Shown here: one piece after another, positions 44,278 to 58,300 of the stretch
Numbering within the stretch: position 1 is the first letter of the stretch
Layout of the letters: every line of letters begins with the position of its first letter
Source: Liolophura sinensis
Taxonomy: Eukaryota; Mollusca; Polyplacophora; Chitonida; Chitonidae
NCBI RefSeq assembly: GCF_032854445.1
Contig: NC_088306.1
Span: forward strand, 22,973,764-23,037,763
DNA length: 64,000 bases
Reading direction: 5' to 3'
Notes under the pieces: generated by a model
The model's input: only the letters and a program-made list of their open reading frames with translations
Databases searched by the model: none
Told to the model about the DNA's origin: nothing
Program-made: the position numbers and the translations under genes

Positions 44278-47200
44278 ATTTATATACAATGCATTGAATT
44301 TTAAGCTATTTGTTTCTGTAAAAAAATGTTTCAAACATAAAACATCATGATTTTTACTGAAGTTAATTTCAAGTTCAAATGAGAACCGAATATAAATTTC
44401 CTTGGGTTGAAATTATGGTGTATAATTATATAACATATATACATGTAGAAGAAAACACATTAGTTGATATGTTTTAAGCACACAATATCGTTATGATATG
44501 TTTTAAGCACATGATATCATTATCATGATATTAAATGGCATAATTTTTTTTTTTTTTTTTTTTTTTTGTGTGCTCTTAACTGATACAGTCTGTATAAGGA
44601 ATGTTGATGTCATGTGCTGGATAATCTGTCTCACAATTGTCCCGCATGAGATATGTATTGACACAATTATTTATGCAGAATATGTTTCAAGCTCACAAGC
44701 TATTAATTTACTCAGTTGTCGTAGTTATATTGTGAAGAAAATTTACATTATCGATGATCAGATATTACGTATACTCTATCTAAATGTATCATTCACTCAT
44801 TTATATGTAATTATTTATTCAGAAAATTTTTATCAGATGTATGTTTCATGACAAAAAAAAAGGGTTGCAGGAAAGGGGCACATGCAAAACATTCTTGTTT
44901 TGAAATCTCTGAATTTTGTTTTCATCTCAGTTAATCATGTGGTAAATTGCTGGAAATTTGGTTGAAAATCAATTTTGGTGTATTTTTCAGCGGTTTCTGT
45001 GGCTGCAGTGAGAATTTTGGTTTGAAGCACATTATGGTTCATATTGAAGTTCAAGAATAAAACTAACAAAATTTTAAGATACAAATGTTCAAAATTCTGG
45101 GTATTTTGTGCGACTCAGTTGCAATTATTAAAAAAAACAAAAAAACTGGGGATTGTTAACGAAGAAAATTGTGATCCTGTTCAGATTTGAATGGGTCTTA
45201 AATATCCTCAAGTATTGATTATGTGAAAAAAATTATTAAGAAAACTTTGCAAAACATGGAAAATCCCAGAAATTGATTGTTTTTGTCCAGGCCTTGTACA
45301 AACTAGTATACATGTATTATAATTGAAATCCACAGATTTTCCATCGTGAAAATAACAATTATGAAAGCGGCATTGGGAATGCTCTTTATTTAATTATCTC
45401 ACTGAAGTTGGGAAACCTTGAAGTATCTTGGACGAAGATACTTCCAGTCAGGCTGAATCTGTAAAAGTTATTAATTGAAACAATAAAAATGTTCAGGAAG
45501 TCAGTGGTCTTTTTAGCTATAAATGACCATAGTCAGTAATTTCATTCTTAGATAATCCAATAATTTCTTGAATTTTAGACAAAAAAAGGCCTAAAAAGTT
45601 TAAGATTTTTGCAGTAAAGGTCTCGGAATCCTGGAATAACCATAAAAATTCATAAACTCTTGAATTTTGGACATAAAAAGTCCTGAAAAGAAAGTCTTGG
45701 ACTGATAAGATGTAAATGGTGCCGGAAAGACGTGGATATTTATAGAGCCATGAAGAGCCAGGAAAGGCATGGATATTTAAGCAATAAAAATTCTAGAATT
45801 TTGAATTCTTTTCAATGTGCAATTCATTATCTCAGCCATGCTTACTGATTTTTTTTAATCATAATTTGTCTTTGATGCCCAGTGTTATGTTGTTTGAAAT
45901 GGTCATCCATGTTGGAAATGCTCAGTATTAATTGCAAGAGGATGTCTTTCATTAAGTTTTTAAATTGCAGGTCCCAGTTGTTCAACAGTGTCTTAGTACG
46001 CAAGACTGGACTACTCTCCCATTGATTTTGTGTTAGGACAACTTAGACAGATTTTAATATTTAAGTCTGACCTAAACTGTAAATATACCTTTGAACAACT
46101 GGGCTCTGGACAAGCACAACTTTATACCAAAGTTTTAAGTTTCTCATGTGAAAATGTCTGACGTTTAAAATAGCAGTTTTACCGGCAAATGTTTGTCCCT
46201 TACATTTAGTCATCAGTTAACTCAACTTTCTTTGTCATTTTATGATAAAGATGAAGAAAAATTCACATTTGTTAGCAAAACCTCATTTCTCTGTTCAGAT
46301 ATTTTGTGGGAAACTGAAGTATTCTATTATTTGAAACAAATATATGTATTTGAATGAACCTGCGTTCGTGCAATTGCAGTCATTGTTTGCAATATTTTTT
46401 GTTTTGAATGGAGCCTGCCTGTTGGAAGCCCTACAGGATGTAGTTAACTATATTGTCATCTGAAGAAAAATCCTGTGACGTGGAGCCAAAAGATACTCTT
46501 ATATATCGTTGTTATTGAATAGTTTGTAATCATGGAATACAGCTGGATTAAATAAATTTCATGATAAATGATGTAATAGGTTGTAGTGACAAAATCAATA
46601 TTGAACATTTTATACTCTGTATGCAATATGCCTATAGATGTAGAATAATTTAATTGTGGTATTTTGCATGAAATCACAACATCCGTTGGATACGAAAGGA
46701 TCAACCGTAGGTGATTTTCGAGTTTCGATCTCTTTTGTGACTAAAGGTAAAAATCTGCCCTGCTCTACGATGTGGTTTGTGAAAATATGATGGTTAACCT
46801 TTGTTGACATTAATTTACCAATCACTTCTCTCATTGTTTTCCAGGAACACAAATTACACCTTTTCTTTAGAAACTTCTTCAGTTCACAAGCATTCAGCTC
46901 CTACATTTTCTCTCCATCATTAGCCTGAAAAGTTTTTTTGTGAAACTTCTTTTCCTTGTTTTAGTAAATGTGTTCAGTCACAGTGGCCTAAGAATTTGAC
47001 AAGTGACATGATACAGTAGAATTTTTTTTGCCTTCAGTGATAAAAGTTCGAACTTGAAACTATTTCATTAAATTTAATGTTTATGACTGGGTGCCAAGAC
47101 GGGAAAGCATTACATTAGAGCCCATGGTGTTCCTTCTCGTATAAACTTGCATATATAAATAGAGCTAAAGATTGGAAAGTGTTTCTCCATCATATTTGGA

Positions 47201-48489
47201 TGTCAAATACAGCTTTGCATGTAATTTAAGGTGTGAATGGGTTGGTTGGTTGGTTAGACTTAATTCTTACATGTTTCTTTGAACTGCAGCATGGTCAGTT
47301 AATATCAGTGCAGCAATTTGAGTTGGTGACATTTGTTAACAAGTAAAATAAGCAAAAAAGTAAATAAGTTTGTAAATAATTAAAAAATTAGACAGGAGAA
47401 CCCATCATCTGAAGGGGCAGATATGGTGGCCAAAATGCCCAATCAAATTCTTGCTTCTGTGTTTAAGTCAGCTCTTCGTTTCTGTTCAGATCACGCGATT
47501 TGTCTTGTGAAATGACTGACTGGTACATAAGGTTGATGGATGCGTTCAGAGAAAGATCATTAGGCCAGATGGAAGCAGATATTATTTCATTTTAATAATG
47601 GACAAATGGCTTAAGACGATCGAGGGATCAAGATGTATAATATGTCAGGGTTAGGATGGTCAATGCATGCCTTTTTCTAAAATGTAAAGGAACATACACA
47701 CGAAGGAAATCCATACAGTCATGTCATTTTTCCCCCCAAGCGTTTTTAGCATACTTTGGTCTATGGACACCTCACTCCACTAGTAAATTAACACAAACCT
47801 GAACACAGTCAGTTTTCTTGAAAGTTGACTTTTTAAGAAAGTGGGTTTGCAAAATTATGGCATTATGTTCATAGGCTTGGTGTTTAGTATGACAAATGTT
47901 CAGTAAGCTGATTGAGAAATACAAAATATTGCAATATTTGCTTCACATGTGTTGTTATCTGTATAAATGATTCCAGGTAAAGACTATTGCCTTTTCTATC
48001 CCACACTTGGTCTTAAATGTTTGTGTATAGATATATGTATTTAAATAAACTCAAATGTAACTTATTGAAATCTTGTTTTTTTTTTGTAGCTTTATTACAG
48101 TGATATATATGAAGAGAATAATATAATTTTTAATTTATACACTAAAATCAATGACCACCTAAGGAGAGCATTCCAAAGTTACGTGCCAGTCAGACTCTAC
48201 TCTGTAAATATACCAATTGAAACTTTACACAAGGCTATAGCATGGCGGTGGCTGCAGCTAATCTGCCCCAGACCAGTGGGATCACAAGTTCAAATCTGTC
48301 TTCTGCTTGCTTTGGCTATGATTTTAAGTTTGGAGTTTTTAAGGTTTGTCAGATATCTTTTGTATCCACATTTGTTTCCTCCACTCATGAATCAGGTTAG
48401 CCCACCATATATTAAATGAAAAATTCTTGAGTACTGGTACAATGTTAATATCAAACCCCATATTCCTTTGATTAATCAGTGAGAGTGAT

Positions 48490-48650
48490 TATACGAGCAT
48501 GGACAGGTGGCCTCAAGCTCTCTGTCTCCATTCTTGGGTTGTATGTGGGAAGGTCTTCCAGCAACCTGCTCATGGTCATGGGTTTCATCCAAACTCTGCC
48601 TGGTTTACCATGAGTATGGCCTAAAACTCCAGTCAAATAAATTCATTCAC
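48490..48650 (+). repeat. SINE-A fragment, degraded
   Basis: GGGAAGGTCTTCCAGCAACC, CATGGTCATGGGTTTC and AAAACTCCAGTCAAATAAAT. A further fragment (AATTCTTGAGTACTGG) lies at 48420-48440. Confidence 0.65.
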
Positions 48651-48885
48651 TTGGCCAACATTGATGAATTTTAAATCCTGCATAAGTAGACTTCGGGATC
48701 ACGAATAATCTTAAACTTAAGTCAGAATCTCAACCATTAAAAAGTATGTCCCTTTTCGTTATGTTTACATGTAGCTGAAAGTTGTACTATAACTTACCCA
48801 GAACTATTGTTGCCAAGCCATATTTTGACCTTGCTTATAAGAAATAACAACTTTAAAGGCGTTTGAATTTTGAAGTATAAGATAT

Positions 48886-49487
48886 GTACAAATATATGCT
48901 TTAACAGTAAATGTAAAATAAAAAATTGCAATATTTTAATTTTGTAGAGTGTATATTTCCGAATGGGAAGTAAAAAATTTGACCAAAATGCCCATAAAGT
49001 TATATGTACATGTCAAGTAGGAGAATCGGTAGCAGAAAGCAAGGTGACCATTACTACATGTACATATATATGGAAATCTGTAGCCAAGTGTATTTGGCAT
49101 ATTTTGAGAAATACTCACTACAGTGTGTATTTTGGTAAACACAGCTATCTGTACAAATATATGCTTTGACAGTAAATGTAAAATAAAAAATTGCAATATT
49201 TTAATTTTGTAGAGTGTATATTTCCGAATGGGAAGTAATAAATTTGACCAAAATGCCCATAAAGTTATATGTACATGTCAAGTAGGAGAATCGGTAGCAG
49301 AAAGCAAGGTGACCATTACTACATGTACATATATATATGGAAATCTGTAGCCAAGTGTATTTGGCATATTTTGAGAAATACTCACTACAGTGTGTATTTT
49401 GGTAAACACAGCTATCTGTACAAATATATGCTTTGACAGTAAATGTAAAATAAAAAATTGCAATATTTTAATTTTGTAGAGTGCATA
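48886..49487 (+). repeat. Recent tandem duplication, about 267-bp unit, 2.3 copies
   Basis: The block from TGTACAAATATATGCTTTRA to TTTGGTAAACACAGCTATC is repeated almost perfectly: first unit from 48886, second from about 49153, and a partial third from about 49420 that breaks off after TTTAATTTTGTAGAGTG. Differences are a handful of bases and a TA expansion (ATATATA to ATATATATA). Confidence 0.9.
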
Positions 49488-49673
49488 TTTTGTTCATGTG
49501 TATAGCTTAACATTTGCTGCTCTGGAGTGGATGGCCAGAGGAAATTCTGTTTACAGTGAATGGGTAAGAAACAAAAATTCAGCTGAAGAGTCACAAAAAG
49601 TACTCAGCTGATAATGATCACAAATTTATTACATCTTTTTTTTTTTTTAATTATTGTTGTGCTTAGTGATATA

Positions 49674-49941
49674 GGGGGCCTCCGTGGCTCAGTCGGTTAG
49701 CGCGCTAGTGCAGCGTAATGACCCAGGAGCTTGTCACCAATGCGGTCGCTGTGAGTTCAAGTCCAGCTCATGCTGGCTTCCTCTCCAGCCGTAAGTGGGA
49801 AGGTCTGCCAGCAACCTGCGGATGGTCGTGGGTTTACCCCCAGGCTCTGCCCGGTTTCCACCCACCATAATGCTGGCCGCCGTGGTATAAGTGAAATATT
49901 CTTGAGTACGGCGTAAAACACCAATCAAATAAATAAATAAA
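49674..49941 (+). mobile_element. Full-length SINE-A with 12-bp target-site duplication
   Basis: A box TGGCTCAGTCGG (49685-49696) and B box GTTCAAGTCC (49755-49764) are intact. The body matches the 19357 copy nearly throughout, and the tail is (AAAT)n instead of poly(A). Direct repeats CTTAGTGATATA flank it at 49662-49673 and 49942-49953. Confidence 0.92.
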
Positions 49942-49953
49942 CTTAGTGATATA

Positions 49954-52900
49954 CATGCTTAATATCAGCCGGTATCTCATTATACATTATTTTATTATAT
50001 ACTGGGATATAGTGAAATGAGACATACACATTAATATTACGGGTGTTATGTGTACCGTTACTTTGTATCTCAATGTTTGTTAGGACTACCATCAGGCTTG
50101 AGGAGTCATGAGTTAGAGCAAGCTGGATTTGAATCCCTGATCTCTCAATCTCTTCAGTCCTGGCTGCTGGATCACCAAGCAATCTTAGATTTACATGTAA
50201 GTCAAAATATTGCTTGATGTAAATTCTGGCTAAGTTATTGTAAAACAACTTTCAGTTAAAATAACGTAAAGAAACATATCTGATTTAATGATTAAATTTT
50301 GAATCAAGTCTAAGATGGCTTCGTGAACCCGAGGCCAGAGCCCTGTAAAGACAGCTCTTCAGGAAGGTTTTCGCAAAAAGCACAGAAACCGACAAACTCA
50401 AAATACAGAGACAACAATTCCAGAGTTTATTTTATACAGTATCACAGCTGTACATCCTGAACATTTCAGCATGGTATAAAGGAGATACAAAGGACAAAAA
50501 TACCTCATAATATGTCAAACACCTGACCTACAGTTATCCAGTTCCAAGAATATTAACCCTTTTCTATTCACGCATACATTATAAACTTAGTGACATCAGA
50601 CAAAACAATGTAAGTAAATTAATATATAGACTACCAATATTAAGAACTGTGATATGAATTCTCATCAGCAACTTTATTTGCCTGGCAATTTTAGGACCAA
50701 CCTTTTCCAAAGCTTCATGTGCACGTACACATGTATTATGATGAATATTTCACCATAACTATAGGATGATACATGGCACGTTTTGTTCTTATTTTGTAAT
50801 GCGCAGTTTGGAAAGCCTAATAACATAGACTGTAACAGCACACACACACACACACACAAATCCTCCACCATCTTTTTGAGGGTCAAAAATGGCCTTAATG
50901 ACAACATGAGACACTCCAACATAAGCCGTGTAAATCTACATCTGTATTTACAAAGAGGAAACATAAATTCAAACCCCAAAGTTTTGTTAAAAAGGGCATA
51001 AATATACTACCACACAGCAGAAAGCCCGTCTTTAATGCTTTTCCAACAGCCCATTTGAGACTTTATGTTTTGACGACAAAACAATTACACAGGAGCCTAC
51101 CATAAAAATGCATTACATTCCAATCAGTAGCTTAATTTCAGGAACATGTAGGTATATAGTTTGCTTGGGTGTTGAGGACTGTTTGCCACAATGTATATAT
51201 ACATATGTGTACACTGTACAAGTTCTACATGTGCACCTTAATATCGTATTTATATACAACAACATACTGGTTCTAGTCAGAAAAATACTCACACTTATAC
51301 ACTTATACATGTATCTGGAATTTTTTTTTCTTTTCTTTTTTTGGTATTTTTTTCAAGTTGGATTTAAATGGCATTTTACTTTGGATTTCTAAGACATTCA
51401 CAAATCTTGAATACTATCATAGGCCTGTCAAGCAAGAAGCGTTACGTTTTATAATACATGTAGCTCATGAGTGAATCTTTCAGATAATGAATCGTTGCAT
51501 GAAATCTGATTACTACACAAATCAGTGTACATGTACTTCTGTTCTAATTACATACATACATAAAGGCAACATTCTGCAATAAAAATGTAGCTTGAATAAT
51601 ATGGGCAGATGTTTACTAACAAACATTTTGTCTGATTGGATGAGCCTGTTTGATGGAAGAGCTAAACCTAGTAATACCAATGGATCAATACACGCTGGAT
51701 CTGATCAGCTTATACAAGAGATTGCTATAGGGTTGCTGCACAGCATAGCAGCATAGGCTGTATACTGTAAAATTTCGAAAATACAGGAAACTTAAAAAGT
51801 ATGTTCAGGGAAATTTCAGATCGTGTATTACATGTATTGATAAGAAATAAAACGAAAAAGAAAACTATCAATTAAACTAGTACCTTGTGTCTTAATAACC
51901 TAATGAACTATTTGTCAAATTGCTTTGAACATACACGAGTACATTTATATCATTATGACTGTTAATAAGTTAAAATACACAACCATACCTGGAATAGAAA
52001 ATTCCTGGTTCTGATCTCACACGTTAAAGGTGACATTTTGACTGTGCATGATATTTTTTTTTTAGTAACATGCCACTCAAAATGGTGATTTCTGATAGAT
52101 TTCAAGTCTGTGAATAAAACAAATTCAAAAACTTAAGTTTTCACTGTTAAACCATCATATTTTTGTTCAGTTTACTTGTTAGTCTTAATACAGCTTGATT
52201 AGTCTGGGGAGCCCAAACGTTTAACAGAACCAAAATGGCTGTAGCCATGGCCTTGATCTATCACATGCTTATCCACTTCCTTGGAAGTAAACCTATTTAT
52301 TGAAAGTCAAGATGATGTACGCATATGTACATTTCATACAACGCCTCCAAAAATGCAAAACCTTCACTCAAAACACAAGTTTTATAAACACTTCTATCCC
52401 AAGAGTAACATCATCTGTGACAAGCACAGTGAATATTACATGGTTATGACAACTGTAACATGGCAGTAGACTCACACAGAGTCAATTACCCTAAATGGCC
52501 ATAAATTTCATCCATGACCCACTTGCCCATTTTTCCTGATTCAGAAAGTTGTATTCTTTTTTGAAAGGCATTTTGTGGTTTGCTTGAAACACAGGACGAT
52601 TTTTGGAAAATTTGTAAGTTTCAGAACCAAAAATAATATTTTGAGACATTTATGATACATTTTGTTTAATACAACAAACTGCAAAACCTTTGCACAGGAG
52701 GCAAATTTAACAGGGGAAATGAGAAGTGTAATTTCGTCTGTTACAAGCTGTGTGAATATTGCATGGTTATGACAATTTAAACAAGAAAGTAGATTCACAC
52801 AGAGATTTATATAAATTTCCTCTACTGAATTTTATATACATGTACACAATACAGAATGGATTTACAAAACAGGTAAAACTAGAACTTCCAATGATATACG

Positions 52901-53346
52901 TCCTGATTTACCTCCATTGTTATAGCAATCACATAAATTTGTACAAACCTTTTATACATTTACATCTACACTCGTATAATGTATAAATGGGATATAAATC
53001 TAGTATACAGATGTAGGTGAGAAGTTGATGACAAGGATGAGCACCCAAACCTCAACAATGTTACCATTATGATAAATGAGACTATGTTCTCAGACTGCAC
53101 TTTCTGATTCTTTGGTTATCATGAATTCTCAGATTTGTAACATTCTGAGATAAAAAGACATTCACATATTTTTGTTGTAAAAAAAAACCCCAAAAAACAA
53201 AAACATGTAAAAAACGTACACCTTGAGTTATATTCAGTCAACAAATGTACATTAACATACACAACAAATACAACAAAAACTTCAACTTCATACTGACTGG
53301 TTAAATATACATAAATGCAGAACATTATGGTACATGTATACAGAAT
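49954..53346. other. Intergenic or PANK4 3' flank, no gene recognised
   Basis: AT-rich unique sequence with a (CA)n tract at 50838-50858. Short open frames occur on both strands without a recognisable protein. The stretch is almost repeat-free, as is 40-44 kb. Confidence 0.45.
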
Positions 53347-53440
53347 GGTGAGGGGCTTGGGCTGTGGAATAGGCTTAGCACAATGACCTAGTAGCCTATC
53401 ACCAATGCAGTTGCTGTGAGTTCAAGTCCAGCTCATGCCA
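53347..53440 (+). repeat. SINE-A head fragment
   Basis: It has AATGACCTAGTAGCC, CACCAATGCAGTTGCTGTGA and B box GTTCAAGTCC, stopping after CAGCTCATGCC. Only the tRNA-like head is present. Confidence 0.75.
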
Positions 53441-53739
53441 TACATTTATATCCAGCTCTATAAACTATCTCTTTACAGTTCCAAGCTGCTCATTTCAACC
53501 ACATGCAATTTAATTTTTTTCTTCAAATTTTCTACATCAAAATTTCAAAGCTCTGAGATTTATTACATATTCAGTTTTATAACTTCAAGACTGAAACTGC
53601 TTTGTGAATTAAGGCAGCTCTGTTTAAGCGCCTCTATTGCCATCACACAGACTATTTACACCAAGACATGACCTAGATTAACTACGGTGTAATGTAGATG
53701 CTAGGAAGGTAAGAAGTAAACCATGTTTACACCCCTCTG

Positions 53740-54315
53740 TAAACAATATAGTTCATTCACACATCTGTGTAATCAATAACACTTACAGTTCATTCATACA
53801 TCTGTGTACTCAATAACACTTACAGTTCATTCACACATCTGTGTAATCAATAACACTTACAGTTCATTCATACATCTGTCTAAACAATAACACTTACAGT
53901 TCATTCATACATCTGTGTAATCAATAACACTTACAGTTCATTCATACATCTGTCTAAACAATAACACTTACAGTTCATTCATACATCTGCCTGATCAGTC
54001 ACTCACAGTTGACCCAGACATCTGTGTGATCTGTCACTTATAGTTGACCCAGACATCTGTGTGATCAGTCACTCACAGTTCATTCAGACATCTGTGTGAT
54101 CAGTCACTCACAGTTCATTCAGACATCTGTGTGATCAGTCACTTACAGTTCATTCAGACATATGTGTGATCAGTCACTTACAGTTCATTATATTCAGACA
54201 TTTCTATGATCTTTCACTCACAGTCAACCCAGACATCTGTGTGATCAGTCACTCAAAGCTGACTCAGACTGTGATCAGTCACTCACAGCTGACTCAGACT
54301 GTGATCAGTTAGACT
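53740..54315. repeat. Tandem array of about 37-bp units, 3' of PANK4
   Basis: About 15 units change gradually from CACTTACAGTTCATTCATAC plus ATCTGTGTAATCAATAA to CACTCACAGTTCATTCAGAC plus ATCTGTGTGATCAGT. In PANK4 sense each unit has ACTGTAAGTG or ACTGTGAGTG, a 5'-splice-site-like string. It starts about 770 bp after the PANK4 stop. Confidence 0.88.
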
Positions 54316-55083
54316 AGCCTTACACCTGTTTGACACCAAATTTGTCAAATGACAATATCTCCTTTATAACAAAAAAAACGATGCGACAAATATCTTCATT
54401 TAGTCATATTAAAGTAACGTCTTCGCCACAATTCCAACAATCTATTTGCAAAAGCAATATGCCTCAGATGAATTCTGACCAGGCCTATATAATCAGTACA
54501 AGTGTACTAACAGAAACAGAGATCTCTGATGGTCAGTATTTTTGACAACCAAGGTAAAAATCTTGTCCCTTTCTCCTGTCTGCTGGCTTTCAGCCCCCTG
54601 TTCCTCTCTTTATCATCATTAAAGTGTAAGATTGTTACAACAACACAACACTTGTATAATGTTAATGCGTTTCACTTGTATTTCACGTGTAAACATTCTG
54701 ATCTGAATCCTAAAAAATTTTTGGATAATAAAAGACTAAAAAAAAAACAAAAAAAAAAAAAAAACACACACACACACACTTTCCGTTTGAGAAAAAGTTG
54801 CAAGTTGCAAGTTTCATAAAACACAACATATGTATTGCCAAAGTAAAATTTTAACGCAGTCATAAAAAAATGATTTCCTGTACATCTTCCGCTGCATCAA
54901 AAATCAAGTAATCAAGTAAGCCATGTTCTACCATGGCAACTGTATATTGTAATGATATAAAGTGCACTTAGCCAAGGAGTAAACGCTAAGTACGCTTCAT
55001 GAATCCAGCCACTGATCACTTTGCAACCACCTTAACCAAAAACTCCCCTGCCTTTACCCTGGTTTCTCCCTGGCACACCATTA

Positions 55084-55318
55084 TCACCTTCCTGCGGATG
55101 CAGCCACTTTCCGTGAACGCTCAAACTTGAACATGACATCAAACATGTTTCCTCCCAGTCTATTGGCCAGCCACCTGTTTTTCAGGACAGCCACTTTCAG
55201 GGCGTCGCACGCGAACGCTGCATGACAGTTTGTATGAACGGCTCGTCCCATCCCCACTATGACGATCAAGTCTGTGCCCTGCCGGCGCATCATCTGCACA
55301 AGCTCATGATCAGTCAGT
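55084..55318 (-). CDS. PANK4: PANK4 terminal coding exon
   Basis: An ATTACAG acceptor at plus 55319-55325 is followed by the base completing an Arg codon. The exon encodes [54 protein letters not shown] and a C-terminal [20 protein letters not shown], then TGA. The GMGRAVHTN motif and the LAxRLGG segment are hallmarks of the DUF89 C-terminus of PANK4. The tail after FKFE is longer and more basic than the human one. Confidence 0.95.
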
Positions 55319-58300
55319 CTGTAATTTAGAGCAGAGGTATTAAGTCAGTCAGGTAACGTTCAGTCAGAGTGGTTTCGACTTCCTGCTGGTAAATACAACC
55401 ACCGTTACCAACACCGGCAAACGTGTGAGTACAAGGAAGACTATTATTCCACAAAAGCTGGATTATCAGTGTGTAACCTTGGTAACTCTTGGTAACCTTG
55501 GTAACTCTCCTAAAATTTCACCCAAGAAAGAGCATTTCCACTGAGAGGCAAATAAACATCATGAAGTATTACTTTTGATGCTGAATCTCTTTTGCTAAAG
55601 GATATCCTCCTCCCTGTCAAATTAACTGGAAAACACTTTTTCAAGACCTATAAAACTCTGAATCCTGCAAAATGAGTAACTTAGTCATAGACTAAATTCT
55701 AGGCCATTTATAGACTAAATTCTAGGTCATTTATCAGGCATACTTTACAGTATAAAAACAGAGGGAGCTTGGATCACACTGAGCCTGGCTGTTGGTGTTT
55801 CCAAAGTGTACAGTATGATGAAATCAATGTATTACAAGGGCATTATCATGGACTTATTAAAATAGGCTACTATTTGTCACCTGCTGGAATAAGTGTAGCG
55901 AAATTGTACCAACATTTTGTATTCAAGACTGACAAATTATTCATTTTGTCAACTTTAATGAACAAATGTCCTCAAAGGAATTGGAAAGTTTTCTAAAAGT
56001 GAATTCATATAAAACTTACATGTAAACATGACTCCGTCAGTAATCTTGGTAATGGTCTTCCCCTTTTTTATTTTTCATATTAGCTAGTTTTACAGTGCAT
56101 TACAGTTTGTACTCAAAACACTAATTATATAATTTGCATTTTTGTAACATGACTGTAACCAGTTGGAATATACAGATATACAATTAAGTATTTCTGTACC
56201 TGAGATCTAGGCATGGGGAGCCTTGGCCAGACTCCATGACCTTGAGATGACCTTGATCCAGAGCAGTCCTGATGACATCACTGACAGCAGCCACTCTCTT
56301 CACCAGAATTAGCAGCTCTGTGAAGGTCACATCATTCAGAGTGGGCCGAGAGTTGGCACACAAAATCACCTGATTATAAATATGACAGAATGGAATAGAT
56401 TTATTTATTTATTTATTTGATTAGTGTTTTACGCCGTACTCAGGAATATTTCACTTATACGACGATGGCCAGCATTATGGTGGGTGGAAACTGGGCAGAG
56501 CCTGCGAGAAACCCACGACCATCCGCAGGTTTCGGAAAGACCTTCAGAATGGAATAGAAGTAAATGAAACAAAAGTATATGATATTACACTGTAAACTTT
56601 GAATATATCTCGACGGCCAAGGTATGAAATGATTTATTTGATTGGTCATAATAACACTTAACGGATTTCAGCACAATGCAACAAAAAATCTACCGCGACT
56701 ATACTGACAGATGAACAGACAAACCTAAATTAATATACAATTTGCTTCTGCACAAGCATGTGACAATGAAGTTTTCTGACCCATTACAAACAGCACTAAT
56801 GAAGTTTTCTGACTTACCTGAGTGCCTCGCTGTAAGAGGTCCACAGTGAAGGGCATGACCCCCAGGATGATGTCAGCCCCACTGTTATCACAGAAGATGG
56901 CGGCACACTTGTGGGGAGGGCCCTGGCTCACACGTTCATACCAATGGTCGTAGTCGTCAAACAGCCATGGACGCCCTGTTACAAAATACACTGTACATAT
57001 ACTGAGAAAAAATGCCTTTGTGGAATTACAATGCAGCACCTGTTTAGCAGTATGTTACCATGAGGGCATCTGAGAAATGTAATTATGACTTCAAATCCAC
57101 CAAAAACAATGGGTTAATAACCCTAGCCGATCTTCAGCCATCCTCTTGGTAAAGCTTAGTGGGTGACGTCATAGCTGGGCAACACAAGACCAGCCGGCCA
57201 GTATAACCTGGGAATTGGTATCCAAATGATGTCATTTTCAAGACAGATTCTAGCTACACAGAAGTAAATATACTGTCATATCAATTTGAACCCACAGTGG
57301 ACGCAATGGAAGTTTGGATTTATGACAAAGACATCTTGGGTCAGATTTCAGACTCCGAGTTTTCAAAGGTTGAACTTGATCGGTCAGAAACCGTTAGCAC
57401 TGCCATAGCTGTCAAACAACCATTGCACTGTTGTACACGGTTCACAATTTGTTAGAAGCTCATTCATTGGTCCACAGTAGAGACATAGCCAATGAGATAG
57501 CATGTATCAAGCATCATTGTATGTACTTTTCTTCCACTTTACCGGCATATCAAAGACTGATCAAACTAATGACAAATGAACTCCCGCTTTGTTTCACACC
57601 CACCCAGTCCTATCACCAGAGGTTATATACAAGTATTTAAAGCCTAATTTTGTCTTCCTGCTGTTTTGCTGCAGCCTGCCAGGATTTCTCATCCCAACTC
57701 CTGCAAGCCCGGACAAAGATTTGGCTGTGTTTGGTGGGTATAAAGCCCTTCTGTCTTGTGCCATGAATCCATGCTTTCTTGGGGGCCAAACTGTCTCGAA
57801 ACTTGAAAAACTAACTCGAGGGTTCTTCGACAACATGTTTTTACAGCCATACGCCAAAGAGCAAACCATTTCATGGAGAAATTCGATATGCTTGTTGTCA
57901 CTTGTGTGGCTTTGTATGATGTCAATCAGGGGGAGACTACTATATACAGGGGTATCTAATTATGAATAAATAACCAATCAGAACCCTCATCCCTAATCCT
58001 CATATTAGAATTTAATTTAATGAACGCTCATTCTTAATTTTGTCATGAAAGTCTCAGGCAACTCTCAGTATTAAAATAAGAATTCCTCAGATAATTCTCA
58101 ACTTTATCAATGGCCCGTATTTATCAAACAACTTGAAACTTTACCAGTGTTTAAAAAGCCCAAACTCAGAACAGGACGGAACTGAAATTGTGGTAAGTAC
58201 TATTTTTGTAGTACTTTTTTTTTTTGCAGTAAAGAATCAGTGTGCAAATTTTTCCTTTCTAGAGCAAAACATTTTAATTGTAGCTGCGTTCAAATGTTTA

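Larger units (their letters stand above)
40120..48489. other. TMEM164 3' UTR and AT-rich intergenic sequence
   Basis: No coding exon is seen. AATAAA signals occur at 40336-40341 (217 bp after the stop) and 44272-44277, so 3' UTRs of about 0.24 or 4.2 kb are both possible. The lack of SINEs from 40.1 to 44.3 kb favours a long transcribed 3' UTR. An R2 repeat copy lies at 46795-47075. Small T-rich frames such as 44525-44851 show no recognisable protein. Confidence 0.5.

Noticed and set aside
57589-57969. 126-codon plus-strand frame with a hydrophobic start
   Set aside because: It lies within a PANK4 intron, has no recognisable family, and is matched by equally long frames on the opposite strand.
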